From contig NZ_RJKL01000001.1 of NCBI RefSeq assembly GCF_003751945.1, positions 248,001-312,000 of the forward strand: DNA of 64,000 bases. The letters run 5' to 3'. Shown here one piece after another: positions 1 through 8,249 of this stretch. Both the position numbers and the translations under genes were made by a program. The stretch comes from Couchioplanes caeruleus (GTDB lineage Bacteria > Actinomycetota > Actinomycetes > Mycobacteriales > Micromonosporaceae). Position 1 is the first letter of the stretch, and every line of letters starts with the position of its first letter. The notes under the pieces were generated by a model. The model did not search any database, was not told the origin of the DNA, and was given only the letters and a program-made list of their open reading frames with translations.

Positions 1-1056
1 GCCGCGGGTTTCGTAGCCGTCGATGTCGCCGCCGTGGCCCCAGTAGATTCCGCCGCAGGGCAGTGGCTTGCTGAGCAGCCCCAGCCCGTAGCGGCTGCCG
101 GCGGGCAGTCCCGGCTGGATGGCGGGAACGGTGGTGCGCATCTGTTCCATCTGGGCCGGCGCTAGCAGTTTGCCGGAGAGCAGGGCGGCGAAGAAGCGGT
201 TGAGGTCACTCGGGCTTGCGATCATCTGACCGGCGGTCCAGGCCACGGACGGGTCCATCTCGGTGACATCGCGCGGCGTCCCCGCTTCGTCGGCCTGGTA
301 GCCGTGCGGATGCCGGCCCTGGATCGTCTTGTCGCCCTGCGCGGGGAAGTAGGTGTCTCGCAACTTCAACGGCTTGATGATCCGCCGGGTGATCTCTTCG
401 GCGATCGGCCGGCCGGTGACCTTCTGCACCAGCAGTCCGGCGACGACGTAGTTGGTGTTGCTGTACCTCCACTGCGTCGGCCCCGCCTTGTGCGCCAAGG
501 CCACGTCTAGCAGGTCCCGTGGCTCGAAGTAGGTGCTGCGGTAGTCGCGGATGTGGTGGCTGTAGTCGGGCAGGCCACTGGTGTGCTGCAGCATCTGCCG
601 TACGGTGATCTGTCGACCATCGATGCCGTCGCCGCGCAGCAGCCCCGGCAGGTACGTCTCCACGGAATCGTCGAGCTTGATCTTGCCTTCGTCGACCAGT
701 TGCAGGACGACCACGGCCACGAAGGTCTTGGTGTTGCTGCCGATCCGCACCCGACCGTCGACCGGCGGCTTCCTGCGCTTGCCGAGCTCGGCCACACCCG
801 CGGTGAGATCGCGGGTCTCGCCATCGCGCCCGCGGACGTTGACCAGCGCGGCAGGGAACCCCTGCTCGGCGACCAGACGGTTGAGGTCGGCTTCGACGGC
901 GCCGAAGGGCTTGCCGGCATGTGCGGGCGCAGCCGGCGCAACGCCGGCCAAGGCGAGGCCACCTACCGCGGCCAACGCCGTCAATGTTCGGGCGGCCCGC
1001 GACGGGCGCCGGGCGCCGGAAAGATCGGTCGGCGGCAGGGGATGACGACGGTACAC
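1..1056 (-). CDS. Secreted serine hydrolase, beta-lactamase / D-Ala-D-Ala carboxypeptidase family (3' end cut by window)
   Basis: A reading frame of 352 codons runs off the left edge of the window, so the C-terminus is missing. The GTG start at 1056 is chosen for its GAGGAG ribosome site about 8 bases upstream. Residues 1-47 form a Tat/Sec-like signal peptide with a long basic n-region and cleavage near APAHA. The S12/class C fold signatures are present: SNTK (Ser107, Lys110), YSN near residue 198 and HGG near residue 341. Such enzymes act on peptidoglycan peptides or small esters outside the cell; the substrate cannot be told. The overlapping longer open frames on both strands are shadows of this gene. 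Confidence 0.88.
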   Translation of the reverse strand, partial: MYRRHPLPPTDLSGARRPSRAARTLTALAAVGGLALAGVAPAAPAHAGKPFGAVEADLNRLVAEQGFPAALVNVRGRDGETRDLTAGVAELGKRRKPPVDGRVRIGSNTKTFVAVVVLQLVDEGKIKLDDSVETYLPGLLRGDGIDGRQITVRQMLQHTSGLPDYSHHIRDYRSTYFEPRDLLDVALAHKAGPTQWRYSNTNYVVAGLLVQKVTGRPIAEEITRRIIKPLKLRDTYFPAQGDKTIQGRHPHGYQADEAGTPRDVTEMDPSVAWTAGQMIASPSDLNRFFAALLSGKLLAPAQMEQMRTTVPAIQPGLPAGSRYGLGLLSKPLPCGGIYWGHGGDIDGYETRG

Positions 1057-1203
1057 GAAGGACGCTCCTCGGACGGTGCGACAGGGACCGCCCAAGCCTC
1101 GTCAGTAACGACTCCAAGAGCGATACGGGCAGCCGGCCGAACCAGGGTGAGGCTAACCCCACTCCAGTTCGACCGGCCGGCCGGCTAGGGAGCGTCTCGG
1201 ATC

Positions 1204-1377
1204 AGTGGTTCGTTGATGGGACGTGAGGGTTCGTCGATGGACCTCTGATGAGATGTGGGCGCCGTTGCAGCCTCATCTGTTCCGGGAATGGACGCCGATG
1301 CCGGCGACCCGGACTGGACCCTCGGCATCGACTCCGCCGCCGGCGGGTCCACATGGTTTCCGAGTGGCTGAAAGTTG
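1204..1377 (+). pseudogene. Degraded IS5-type transposase remnant
   Basis: Two short stretches in different frames resemble the start of an IS5-group transposase: SDEMWAPLQPHL from about 1244, then DPDWTLGIDS from about 1305, where functional relatives have W-x-V-x-VDST. There is no open frame and no inverted repeats were found. This is probably an eroded insertion; the call rests only on these two motifs. Confidence 0.3.
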
Positions 1378-1414
1378 CCATAGCGGAAAACATCTGAGAT
1401 AGTTTCCGCTATGG
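1378..1414. promoter_or_regulatory. 12-bp-arm inverted repeat covering the start codon of the membrane protein gene
   Basis: CCATAGCGGAAA (1378-1389) and TTTCCGCTATGG (1403-1414) are perfect reverse complements separated by 13 bases. The right arm contains the ATG at 1411. This looks like an operator, most simply for the winged-helix regulator encoded by the second gene of the pair. The transcript may be leaderless, because no ribosome site precedes the ATG. Confidence 0.6.
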
Positions 1415-1845
1415 AAAACAACCCGCACGTCCCGAACTCCGTCGAGGCCCGCGAGGCGCTGGCGCACATAGACACAGCCCAGCGTGCCGTGCGGGACGCG
1501 CCGTGGCCCACGTGGATCTACCCGGTCAACGCCCTCCTGCTGGGCGCCATGACGCTGACCTTCGCGCTGGGCGACGACGGCTTCGTGTTCCTCCTCGCCA
1601 CCAGCGCTGCGCTCATCGCGGTCAACATGCTGGCCGGGTACCGGATGGGTGCGCCGTTCACCCTGCCCACCAGCCGCGCCTTCCTCGCCTCGGCCGGCGC
1701 CGCAGGCGCGTGCGTGCTCACCGCGTTCATCGCCGCCGACCTCACCGCGCAGCCATGGCCGATCGTCGTCCTGGCCATCGCGGCGGCCGCCTTCTACCTG
1801 GCAGGCGGCGTAGCGCACCGACGGTCGACAGGGGCGCCCCGGTGA
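1411..1845 (+). CDS. Small integral membrane protein, paired with winged-helix regulator
   Basis: A 144-residue protein with a soluble, acidic N-terminal 33 residues and four hydrophobic segments at about 36-53, 57-75, 87-105 and 112-132. I do not recognise a named family. Its stop overlaps the next start by GTGA, so the two genes are almost certainly translationally coupled. In such arrangements the membrane protein is often the regulated target or a signal partner of the regulator; that is inference. The start codon lies inside a perfect inverted repeat, suggesting autoregulation. A second pair with the same layout lies at 9531-10600. Confidence 0.8.
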   Translation: MENNPHVPNSVEAREALAHIDTAQRAVRDAPWPTWIYPVNALLLGAMTLTFALGDDGFVFLLATSAALIAVNMLAGYRMGAPFTLPTSRAFLASAGAAGACVLTAFIAADLTAQPWPIVVLAIAAAAFYLAGGVAHRRSTGAPR

Positions 1846-2144
1846 CCGCGGACCTCGACCCGATCATCCACCCGACGCACCGGCTGCGTATCTGCGCGAT
1901 GCTCGTCGCCGGCAGCACTCTGGAGCTGTCGGTCATCAAGGAACATCTGAATCTGAGCCCGTCGGCACTGAGCAAACAGGTCGCCGCCCTCGTCGACGCG
2001 GGTTACGTGAAGCAGGAGCGTCTCGGCTCGGACACTCGGCGGGTGTGGCTGTCGATGACACGCCGGGGGTTGAAGGCGTACAAAGGGCATGTCGCCGCGC
2101 TCCGGGAGATCGTCAACGCGACGACGGTTCCCTCCGTGAACTAG
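1842..2144 (+). CDS. Winged-helix (MarR-like, HTH_34-type) transcriptional regulator
   Basis: A 100-residue single-domain DNA-binding protein. The frame shows the pattern of the small winged-helix family: an early conserved HxxRLRIC helix, a recognition helix near residues 40-55 (SPSALSKQVAALVDAGYV), then a basic wing with LGSDTRRVWLS and TRRGLKAYKGH. It starts with GTG inside the stop of the upstream membrane gene (GTGA overlap). The likely operator is the inverted repeat at 1378-1414. Ligand unknown. Confidence 0.85.
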   Translation: MTADLDPIIHPTHRLRICAMLVAGSTLELSVIKEHLNLSPSALSKQVAALVDAGYVKQERLGSDTRRVWLSMTRRGLKAYKGHVAALREIVNATTVPSVN

Positions 2145-2149
2145 GTCGG

Positions 2150-2915
2150 ACGTTGTAGATCTTGAGAGAAGTCCTGAAGTGCCTCGCAACGGCCCACCAC
2201 CACGAACGGCTCCAACGCCCAGTGTTGCCGCTCTGCGTCCGGTCTACGCACCCAGCCGGACGAACTTGGGGTTGAGGACCAGCGGCGCAGAGATTGGCGT
2301 TGAGCCTGACTGGCGGTGGCCCAGTCGACGACTTTGCCGGCGTAGTCCGAGTCGGCCCATACGTGCCGGACGCTCGGGGAGCAGGCGTGCAGCACCCAGA
2401 GCAGGGGCTTCGCGCCGTCGCGGTCTGGGGTGTGGGCGGCGGTGACCAGGACCGCGAGGAGCAGTCCGCAGGTGTCGACCGCGACGTGCCGTTTACGGCC
2501 GTTCACTTTCTTGCCCGCGTCGTAGCCGCGGCTCGTGCGGGCGACGGTCTCCGCGCCGCGTACCGACTGGGAGTCGATCAAAGCCGCCGATGGCTGCCGG
2601 TTACGACCTTCGAGGTGTTCACGGACCTGCTCGCGCAGGCTGTTGTGCATCCGGGTCAGGGTGCCGTCGGCGGCCCACGCCTTGAAGTAGTGGTAGACGA
2701 GTTTGGGGTGGGGGAGGTCGGCGGGCAGGGCGTCCCATTGGTAGCCGGTGCGGTCGAGGTAGCGGATCGCGTCGACGATGTCGCGGCGCGGGTAGACGAT
2801 CGGGCGGCCGCGGCCGGTCGGGACGTGCGGGGCGAGGACCTGCCATTCGGCGTCGCTGGTGTCCGACGGATAGTGGCGGGCCCCCGGACGGTGGGCAGGT
2901 GACGGTGTCCGTCTG
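2150..2915 (-). pseudogene. IS5-family transposase, 3' part lost
   Basis: The minus-strand frame reads like an actinobacterial IS5 transposase: RHYPSDTSDAEW near the start, then DALPADLPHPKLVYHYFK, LIDSQSVRGAETV with the first catalytic Asp, GKKVNGRKRHVAVDT, and WADSDYAGK with the second Asp. After about 2330 the similarity stops: the expected C-terminal RRWVVERTFAW block with the catalytic Glu is absent and the frame runs on into unrelated sequence. There is no start codon in frame ahead of the homology. I therefore call it non-functional. It lies 6 bases downstream of the winged-helix gene and convergent to it. Confidence 0.75.
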
Positions 2916-2998
2916 ACATCGCTGCCGCTACCCCAGCCCGCACCCGGTGGCAGCCGGACCGGTACCCCCGTCGAAACCTTCTTCGGCCGTGACGACTG

Positions 2999-3610
2999 TC
3001 AGGCCCCGGGAGCCAGGGCCTGCAGATAGCCGGTGGTGGCGGTCAGGGCCGCTCGCAGCCGCTCCGGGTCTCGTGTCGTCTTCGCCAGCAGGATCCCGCC
3101 CTGGATGGTGGCAAGGGTGGCGGTGGCCAGAGTCATGACGTCGACGTCGCCGGGCAGCAGCCCCCCAGCGCGTAGCCGATCGAACATCGCGCCGAGTTGT
3201 CGCGTCCAAGCGTCGAAGGCGCCTGCCAGGTCTTGGCGGGCCGGCTCGCTGATGTCGGCGAGTTCGGCAGCGAGCGAGCCGATCGGGCATCCGAGCCGGC
3301 ACTGGCTGTGCCGCTGCGCCTGCACCAGGGCGTCGAACCATGCCTGCAGGGCCGGCCAGCTGTCGACCGCGGCCAGCTCCTGCGCGCTCACGCGCAGGAC
3401 GGTCTCTGCCTGCCAGGCGATGACCGCACGTACCAGCTCCTGCTTGTCCTGGAAGTAGTGGTAGAGCTGGCTTTTGCTGGCGCCGGCCGCGACCAGCACC
3501 TGATCGAGGCTGGTCGCCTCGACTCCATGGTCGGCCATCAGTGTCACGGCACTGGCCACGATGCGCTCGCGGGTTCGTCGCCCGCGCACGGTCTTCGGCT
3601 CCTGCGACAT
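2999..3610 (-). CDS. TetR/AcrR family repressor
   Basis: A 203-residue protein. Residues 10-57 form a standard TetR helix-turn-helix (RERIVASAVTLMADHGVEAT... SKSQLYHYFQDKQEL). The remaining helices resemble the TetR_C group that controls oxidoreductase genes, with a CRLGCPIGSLAAEL segment near residue 105. It is transcribed divergently from the SDR gene at 3698, with 87 bases between the starts holding two matching palindromes at 3629-3671. It very likely represses itself and the SDR gene. The inducer is unknown. Confidence 0.92.
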   Translation of the reverse strand: MSQEPKTVRGRRTRERIVASAVTLMADHGVEATSLDQVLVAAGASKSQLYHYFQDKQELVRAVIAWQAETVLRVSAQELAAVDSWPALQAWFDALVQAQRHSQCRLGCPIGSLAAELADISEPARQDLAGAFDAWTRQLGAMFDRLRAGGLLPGDVDVMTLATATLATIQGGILLAKTTRDPERLRAALTATTGYLQALAPGA

Positions 3611-3628
3611 GCGTCACGCAAACCCTTC

Positions 3629-3649
3629 TGGACTGGACGGTCCAGTCCA
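3629..3649. promoter_or_regulatory. TetR operator, primary palindrome
   Basis: TGGACTGGAC and GTCCAGTCCA flank a single G, giving a perfect 21-bp palindrome in the divergent promoter region between the TetR gene (start 3610) and the SDR gene (start 3698). This size and symmetry are typical of a TetR dimer site. Confidence 0.8.
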
Positions 3650-3656
3650 CTCTACT

Positions 3657-3671
3657 GTTGGACCGACCAGT
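3657..3671. promoter_or_regulatory. TetR operator, second weaker copy
   Basis: GTTGGACCGACCAGT matches the core of the primary site (ACTGGACGGTCCAGT at 3632-3646) at 11 of 15 positions. The two centres are 25 bp apart, on nearly the same helix face. It lies 26 bases before the SDR start codon. Confidence 0.6.
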
Positions 3672-3697
3672 CCAGTTCTACGACTATAGGGGTCTCC

Positions 3698-4438
3698 ATG
3701 CAGCTCACCGGATCTTCGGCACTCATCACCGGCAGCACCTCCGGCATCGGCCGGGCCATCGCCGAGGCATACGGACGCGAGGGTGCGCACGTACTGGTCG
3801 CCGGCCGCGACGCCGACCGGGCCCAGCAGGTCGTCGACACGATCACCGACGCCGGCGGCCGCGCCACCGCGCTGATCGCCGACCTCGCCACTGCCCAAGG
3901 TGTAACGCACCTGCTCGACGCCGCACGCCCGCACGGACCGGTCGACATCCTGGTCAACAACGCCGGAAGCTACCCGTTCATGTCCACGCTGGATACCGAC
4001 GAGTTCACCTTCGACGCCACCATGCACCTAAACGTCCGAGTACCGTTCCTGCTCACCGCAGCAATCGCCCCCGCCATGGCCCAGCGCGGCCGCGGCCGCG
4101 TCATCAACATCAGCTCCATCGCCGCGCACCTCGGCGGCGCCACCTGGCCGCTGTACGGGGCCAGCAAGGCAGCCCTGGAACATCTGACCAAGTCCTGGGC
4201 CGCCGAGTTCGGTTCGGCCGGCGTGAACGTCAATGCCATTGCCCCCGGCCCCACCCGCACTCCCGGCACCGCCCCCATGGGCACAACGCTGGACGACTTC
4301 ACCAGCACCTTCCCGGCCGGCCGACCCGGCACCCCCGAAGAGGTGGCCGGCGCGGCCGTCTACCTTGCCGGACCGCAGGCCAGCTTTCTGCACGGCACCA
4401 CCATCGTCATCGACGGCGGACGCCTCGCCACCGTCTGA
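3698..4438 (+). CDS. Short-chain dehydrogenase/reductase (SDR)
   Basis: A 246-residue classical SDR. Visible motifs are the NAD(P)-binding TGSTSGIG near residues 9-17, NNAG near residue 88, the catalytic Ser in NISSIA, and YGASK with catalytic Tyr153 and Lys157. The C-terminus ends in the usual GTTIVIDGGR. The ATG at 3698 is used because the longer open frame upstream runs antisense through the TetR gene. It is controlled by the adjacent TetR gene through the palindromes at 3629-3671. The substrate cannot be predicted; this SDR class often reduces carbonyls of xenobiotic or fatty substrates. Confidence 0.9.
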   Translation: MQLTGSSALITGSTSGIGRAIAEAYGREGAHVLVAGRDADRAQQVVDTITDAGGRATALIADLATAQGVTHLLDAARPHGPVDILVNNAGSYPFMSTLDTDEFTFDATMHLNVRVPFLLTAAIAPAMAQRGRGRVINISSIAAHLGGATWPLYGASKAALEHLTKSWAAEFGSAGVNVNAIAPGPTRTPGTAPMGTTLDDFTSTFPAGRPGTPEEVAGAAVYLAGPQASFLHGTTIVIDGGRLATV

Positions 4439-4523
4439 CGACCGAGCATCCAGCACGCCGAAGGACCGGCCTCAGCATCCCGACGCCCCACAGCGGGCCA
4501 GCCGTAGGAGCATAGGGACCAGC

Positions 4524-4690
4524 ATGCAGTTACCTCATCAGCCGTTCAGCACCATCACCTGGAAAGACATCGGCCAGACCGTGCACCCCGGCGACACCGG
4601 GACTGCCACATGGAAAACCCAGCATCTCGGCACTATGCGTATCCGCATGTGCACTACAGCCCGGCTACACGGCTGACCATCAGCCACATG
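4524..4690 (+). pseudogene. DHCW-motif cupin-fold protein, frameshifted and truncated
   Basis: The first 44 codons read like the N-terminus of the small DHCW-motif cupin family (ITWKDIGQTVHPGDTGTATWKT ... MRIRM). Restoring one lost base near 4657 brings back YSPGYTADH, the start of the conserved DHCW box, and then homology ends abruptly at about 4680 where the inverted-repeat block begins. The in-frame stop at 4674-4676 comes from the frameshift. A neat example of a gene cut by the rearrangement that created the repeat. Confidence 0.6.
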
Positions 4691-4694
4691 CCCC

Positions 4695-4742
4695 TCTGAC
4701 CAGCCTTACCGCTTGTTTTCACAAGGTCGTCAGTCGAGGGCC
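4695..4742. repeat. 48-bp inverted repeat, left copy
   Basis: Exact reverse complement of 9277-9324. Similarity continues outward (leftwards) for about 14 more bases (ATCAGCCACATGCC) after one indel and one mismatch. Inside it, CTTGT and ACAAG flank four bases, a small dyad. The cupin gene at 4524 is broken off at its outer edge. Confidence 0.9.
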
Positions 4743-4784
4743 GGGCTCCGCGCGAGACATGGCGGCGGGTGCTGGCCGATCGAC

Positions 4785-5222
4785 TCAGCGGCCCTGGGTA
4801 ACCTTGTACTCTCCCACCCGATCAGGCAAGGCCGCTGCCTGCGCGCTCTGCGCACTCAGGTTCCAGCGATGCCCGTATGGATCGACAATCCAGCCGGCGC
4901 GCCGGCCATCGGGGCTGTCGGTCACCGAGCGCTCAAGGGTGGCGCCCGCTGCGACCGCCTGTTCCACCGCCGCGTCAGCGTCAGCCACCTCCAGCACAAA
5001 CGAGACGGGCGTGCGGCCCAGGGTGGTCGGCGACACGACGCCGATCTCCGGATGCTCGTCGGCGAGGTAGACCGGGTTGCCCTGCATGTCGAGCTGAGCG
5101 TGGCCGATCCGGCCATCATCCGCGGTCCACCGTTCGACCTCGACCGCGCCGAACGCGACCTGGTAGAAGGTGATCGCCGCGGCCGCGTCGGCGCAGCACA
5201 GATATGGCGTGAGAGTGTTCAT
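4785..5222 (-). CDS. VOC-superfamily (PhnB-like glyoxalase/bleomycin-resistance fold) protein
   Basis: A 145-residue protein with two paired beta-alpha-beta-beta-beta modules. It has the PhnB-like pattern: start TPYLCCADAAAAITFY, GRIGHAQLDMQGNPVYLADEHPE in the middle, and DPYGHRWNLS near residue 120. Members bind metals or small ligands; the exact job is unknown. It overlaps the AraC-family gene upstream by four bases (ATGA, 5219-5222), so the two form an operon and the VOC protein probably serves in the response governed by that regulator. Confidence 0.88.
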   Translation of the reverse strand: MNTLTPYLCCADAAAAITFYQVAFGAVEVERWTADDGRIGHAQLDMQGNPVYLADEHPEIGVVSPTTLGRTPVSFVLEVADADAAVEQAVAAGATLERSVTDSPDGRRAGWIVDPYGHRWNLSAQSAQAAALPDRVGEYKVTQGR

Positions 5223-6124
5223 GGCGACGACGCTACGGCGTCGCCGAACGCCTCGTCATGTACAGATGTCGCCTTCACTGGCGCCAGGCGCCACGTTGCT
5301 CGAGCCTGGCCCGGTGTCACTCCGGCCAGCTCGCGGAACTCACGGTACAGATGCGACTGGTCGTAGTAGCCGTAGTCGGCGGCGAGGCCGGCCCAGCCCG
5401 TCGAGTGCTGGCTGGTGCGCAGGGCCGTCAGCGCTGACCGGAACCGGACCAACCGCGCCAGCGTATGCGGCGCCAGCCCCAGGTGCCGGCTCACCTGCCG
5501 GTGCAGGTACTGGCGCCCGCAGCCGAGTTCGGCGGCGAGGTCGGCCACGCTGATCCGGCCGGCTTGCTGGTCGAGGATGGCCGCGGCGCTGGTCACCAGG
5601 GCAGGCACCGACGTTTCGGCGCGCCGCCGTAGGAACACCTCAACCAACCGGCGCCGCCCGGCTGGCGTCAATTCCTCGGCGAGCTGCTCGACCAGCCGAC
5701 GTCCGGAGGCCCCCCACATGTCCTCGACCGCAACCGTCGTGTGCCGCAGTTCAATCAGCGGCAGGCCGAGCACAGCGCGGGCCGCCGTCCACGTCAAGTC
5801 GACCTGCACGCCGGCCGCGTCGCCGCGGCAGACCGTATCGGTCCACCGGTCGGTCGGGCCGGCCACGAATCCCCTGGTGAACCCGCCGGTTCCCGGCACG
5901 GTCACTGTTCCGGACCAAGACAAGATCAACGGCACGCCGGCCGGAGCCGCCTCACGACGGCACACCTCACCGTCGATGCGCTCCGCGTAATCAACCAGCC
6001 GGGTCCACAGGGCCACGATCCAGTATCCATCGACGTCGCCGGCACCTGGGCTGTCGGGAGTTTCTTCGCGGAGAAGCCGTCGGCCAGGGATGCCGACCGG
6101 CCCGAGCTGGCCACATTCATGCAT
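5219..6124 (-). CDS. AraC-family transcriptional regulator
   Basis: A frame of 301 codons. The C-terminal ~95 residues are an AraC double helix-turn-helix: ISVADLAAELGCGRQYLHRQVSRHLG followed by WAGLAADYGYYDQSHLYREFRELAGVTP. The N-terminal 190 residues are a sensing domain of the type seen in DUF6597-like regulators. The true start is uncertain: the first ~38 residues look atypical, and a GTG at the VALW position could be used instead. The stop overlaps the VOC gene start by four bases. It is the last intact gene before a series of insertion-sequence debris. Confidence 0.88.
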   Translation of the reverse strand: MHECGQLGPVGIPGRRLLREETPDSPGAGDVDGYWIVALWTRLVDYAERIDGEVCRREAAPAGVPLILSWSGTVTVPGTGGFTRGFVAGPTDRWTDTVCRGDAAGVQVDLTWTAARAVLGLPLIELRHTTVAVEDMWGASGRRLVEQLAEELTPAGRRRLVEVFLRRRAETSVPALVTSAAAILDQQAGRISVADLAAELGCGRQYLHRQVSRHLGLAPHTLARLVRFRSALTALRTSQHSTGWAGLAADYGYYDQSHLYREFRELAGVTPGQARATWRLAPVKATSVHDEAFGDAVASSP

Positions 6125-6282
6125 CCCGGTGACACCCTGGTGCCTGCGCTGGACCCGCTCGGCCGTGGTCGGTCCACAGCACCATGCGCGGCCACCTCCG
6201 GTTCGCGAGCGAGCCGCTCGTCGCGCTCACCGAACCTCAGCGCCGCACCCTCCGCGACCTGCTCTACCTGATGACAGAGTCC
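6125..6282 (+). pseudogene. Short remnant ending at an insertion sequence
   Basis: A 33-codon frame from ATG 6184 (LRFASEPLVALTEPQRRTLRDLL) looks like the last helices of a MarR-type regulator. Its stop codon TAG is supplied by the left end of the insertion sequence at 6283. No upstream part of such a gene is visible, so this is at best a stump. Confidence 0.25.
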
Positions 6283-7447
6283 TAGCTACTTCGCCCTGAA
6301 AAACTAAGATCAACTGGTGGATCCTGCGGCGGGCGAATCGATCGGCGTGGCTACCACGTTCGTCGGACGTGAACTGGGAAAGTTGGCTGGAGGCGTTGCC
6401 GTGTAAGGGGTTGAGGCCCGGATGCTGCGCACACGCAATGACCAGCCAACCTTGTGGGAGTCGGTCCTGCCGCCCGAGGTGCTGCGGTTACCGGCGCAGC
6501 TCGCGCGGGTGGATGCCTTGCTGGACGATGAGCGGTTCTTCGCCCCGTTCCGGGCCTACGTCGACCTGACGTTCGGGCGGCCGTCGATCCCGGTCGAGAC
6601 CTATCTGAGGCTGATGTTTTTGAAGGTCCGCTACCGGCTGGGCTACGAGTCGTTGTGCGCCGAGGTGGCCGACTCGATCGGGTGGCGGTTGTTCTGCCGG
6701 ATCGGACTCGAGGGGCGGGTGCCGCATCCGACCACCCTGATGAAGATCACCACCCGGTGCGGCAGCGAGGTGATCGAGCAGCTCAACGAGGCACTGCTGG
6801 CCAAGGCGGCCGAGGCGAAACTGCTGCGGGTGGGACGGGTCCGCGCCGACACCACCGTGGTCACGGCCAACGTGCAACGCCCGACCGACTCCGGCCTGCT
6901 GGCGAAGGCGATCGGTGTCATGAACCGCCAGATCGCCCGGATCAAGACCGCCGGTGCGGCAGCACGGACCCCGTGGCGGGATCGCACCAGAGCCGCCGGC
7001 CGCCGAGCCCGGCAGATCAACTCCCGACTCCGGCTGCGCCAGGCCGCGCGCGGTGACCGCCGACCGCGGCTACGGCGAAGCCCGCATCGACACCGCTCTG
7101 CACGAACTCGGCGTCCGCACCGTCGCCATCCCCCGCAAGGGAGCACCCGGACCGGCCCGCCGCGAAACCGAACACCGCCGGCCTTTCCGCGAACTGGTCA
7201 AATGGCGCACCGGATGCGAAGGCCGCATCACCCACCTCAAACGCCGATCCGGCTGGGACCGCACCATGCTCGACGGCCTCACCGGCGCCCGGATCTGGTG
7301 CGGACACGGGGTCTTCACCCACAACCTCACCAAGATCAGCGCCCTCGCCGAATAACGACAACGACCCGGCACCACCGCGCCACCACAACCAGCAGCCCCA
7401 ACCAGCCGGCCGAAACCGCCGCCTACTTCTTCAGGTCGAAGTAGCTA
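6283..7447 (+). mobile_element. ISNCY/IS1182-like insertion sequence, internally deleted
   Basis: The ends are imperfect inverted repeats: left 6283-6308 begins TAGCTACTTCG, and right 7422-7447 is its reverse complement with 22 of 26 positions matching. Between them lies a damaged transposase gene. The ends TA|GCTACTTCG and CGAAGTAGC|TA would fit a TA target duplication, but two bases are too few to prove it. Confidence 0.7.
6422..7355 (+). pseudogene. Transposase of the ISNCY/IS1182-like element, frameshifted with internal deletion
   Basis: The first ~200 codons are a good match in style to this transposase group (MLRTRNDQPTLWESVLPP..., PHPTTLMKITTRCG, VRADTTVV). The frame is then lost near 7030. 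A second block resumes in another frame from about 7050 to 7355 (VTADRGYGEARIDTALHELGVRTVAIPRKG ... WRTGCEGRITHLKRRSGWDRT). Intact relatives have roughly 170 more residues between these blocks, so an internal deletion plus frameshift has killed the gene. Start ATG at 6422. Confidence 0.8.
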
Positions 7448-7758
7448 CCGGTGCCCTGCACCGCCGCGCCACCCGCGTCCTGGAGCATTCCGGCCCGGTC
7501 TCCTGGCTCAGGAAACACGACATCTACCGGGCCACCGCGACCGTCCCGGCTCTGCATCGATCCGTCTTCCGTGGCCTCCTGACCAGCTACCACGACTTCT
7601 ACGGCGACCTGGATCCTGTAGAGGCCCGCACCGTACTCGACCAGCTCTCCCTGCCCCCGGACACCGAGCACCTGCCCCAGCTCCGTGCCGTCCTGCAGAC
7701 CGGCGCCTGCAACCACTACCGCAACCCCGACCTCTGGAAGTCCGTCGCCTCGAGCTGA
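7447..7758 (+). pseudogene. Unidentified gene fragment directly right of the insertion sequence
   Basis: An open frame of 103 codons without a start emerges from the right end of the insertion sequence and ends at TGA 7756-7758. It reads ALHRRATRVLEHSGPVSWL ... SYHDFYGDLDPVEARTVLDQL ... HLPQLRAVLQTGACNHY. The codon use is native-looking (high GC at third positions), so it is probably the 3' part of a real gene interrupted by the element. I do not recognise the family. Confidence 0.45.
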
Positions 7759-7943
7759 CGGTGGTCCTGGTCAGATCCCAGAACTCGGGCCTGTCCTCGA
7801 CGGCAACGTGTCGGCCAAGCGGTGGACCGAATCGCACGGCTGGAGCCACTGGGCCGCAAGCGATGTCGACCGTGCCCTGGTCATGCGGCTCTCCGGCCAC
7901 ACCGGCGGCGACAACGTCCACTACAGCGAGATGTTTCCCGCGC
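7759..7943 (+). other. Stretch with one unidentified coding-like fragment
   Basis: One frame reads LGPVLDGNVSAKRWTESHGW followed by DRALVMRLSGHTGGDNVHY without stops, then abruptly joins the integrase fragment in a different frame near 7943. It may be another gene scrap brought together by rearrangement. No family recognised. Confidence 0.3.
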
Positions 7944-8249
7944 TACACGCACGGACTCAGTGTCGGACGCACCGCCGAGATCCTCAGCCTCCTCGGACTG
8001 CTCCACGACGACCGGCCCTCTCAGTTCGACACCTGGCTGGCGCGCAGGCTCACGGGTGTCACGCTCGGCATCCGCGTCGACGTCGAACAGTGGCTACGCA
8101 CCCTGCACCACGGCGGCCCGCGGTCGCGGCCCCGCCGCCTGGAAACCGTCTGGGGCTACCTCAACGAGATCCAGCCCGTGCTGCTCGACTGGTCCACCCG
8201 CTTCGATCACCTACGCGAAGTCACCCGCGACGACGTCATCGCCGTCGGC
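7944..8249 (+). pseudogene. Tyrosine-recombinase (site-specific integrase) N-terminal fragment
   Basis: About 100 codons resemble the SAM-like core-binding region of large actinobacterial integrases: GRTAEILSLLGLLHDD, FDTWLARRL, VEQWLRTLHHGGPRSRPRR, TVWGYLNEIQPVLLDWSTR and the conserved LREVTRDDVIA. Both ends are lost: the 5' end joins unrelated DNA and the 3' end is interrupted at 8250 by an IS256-type end. No catalytic domain remains. Confidence 0.65.
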
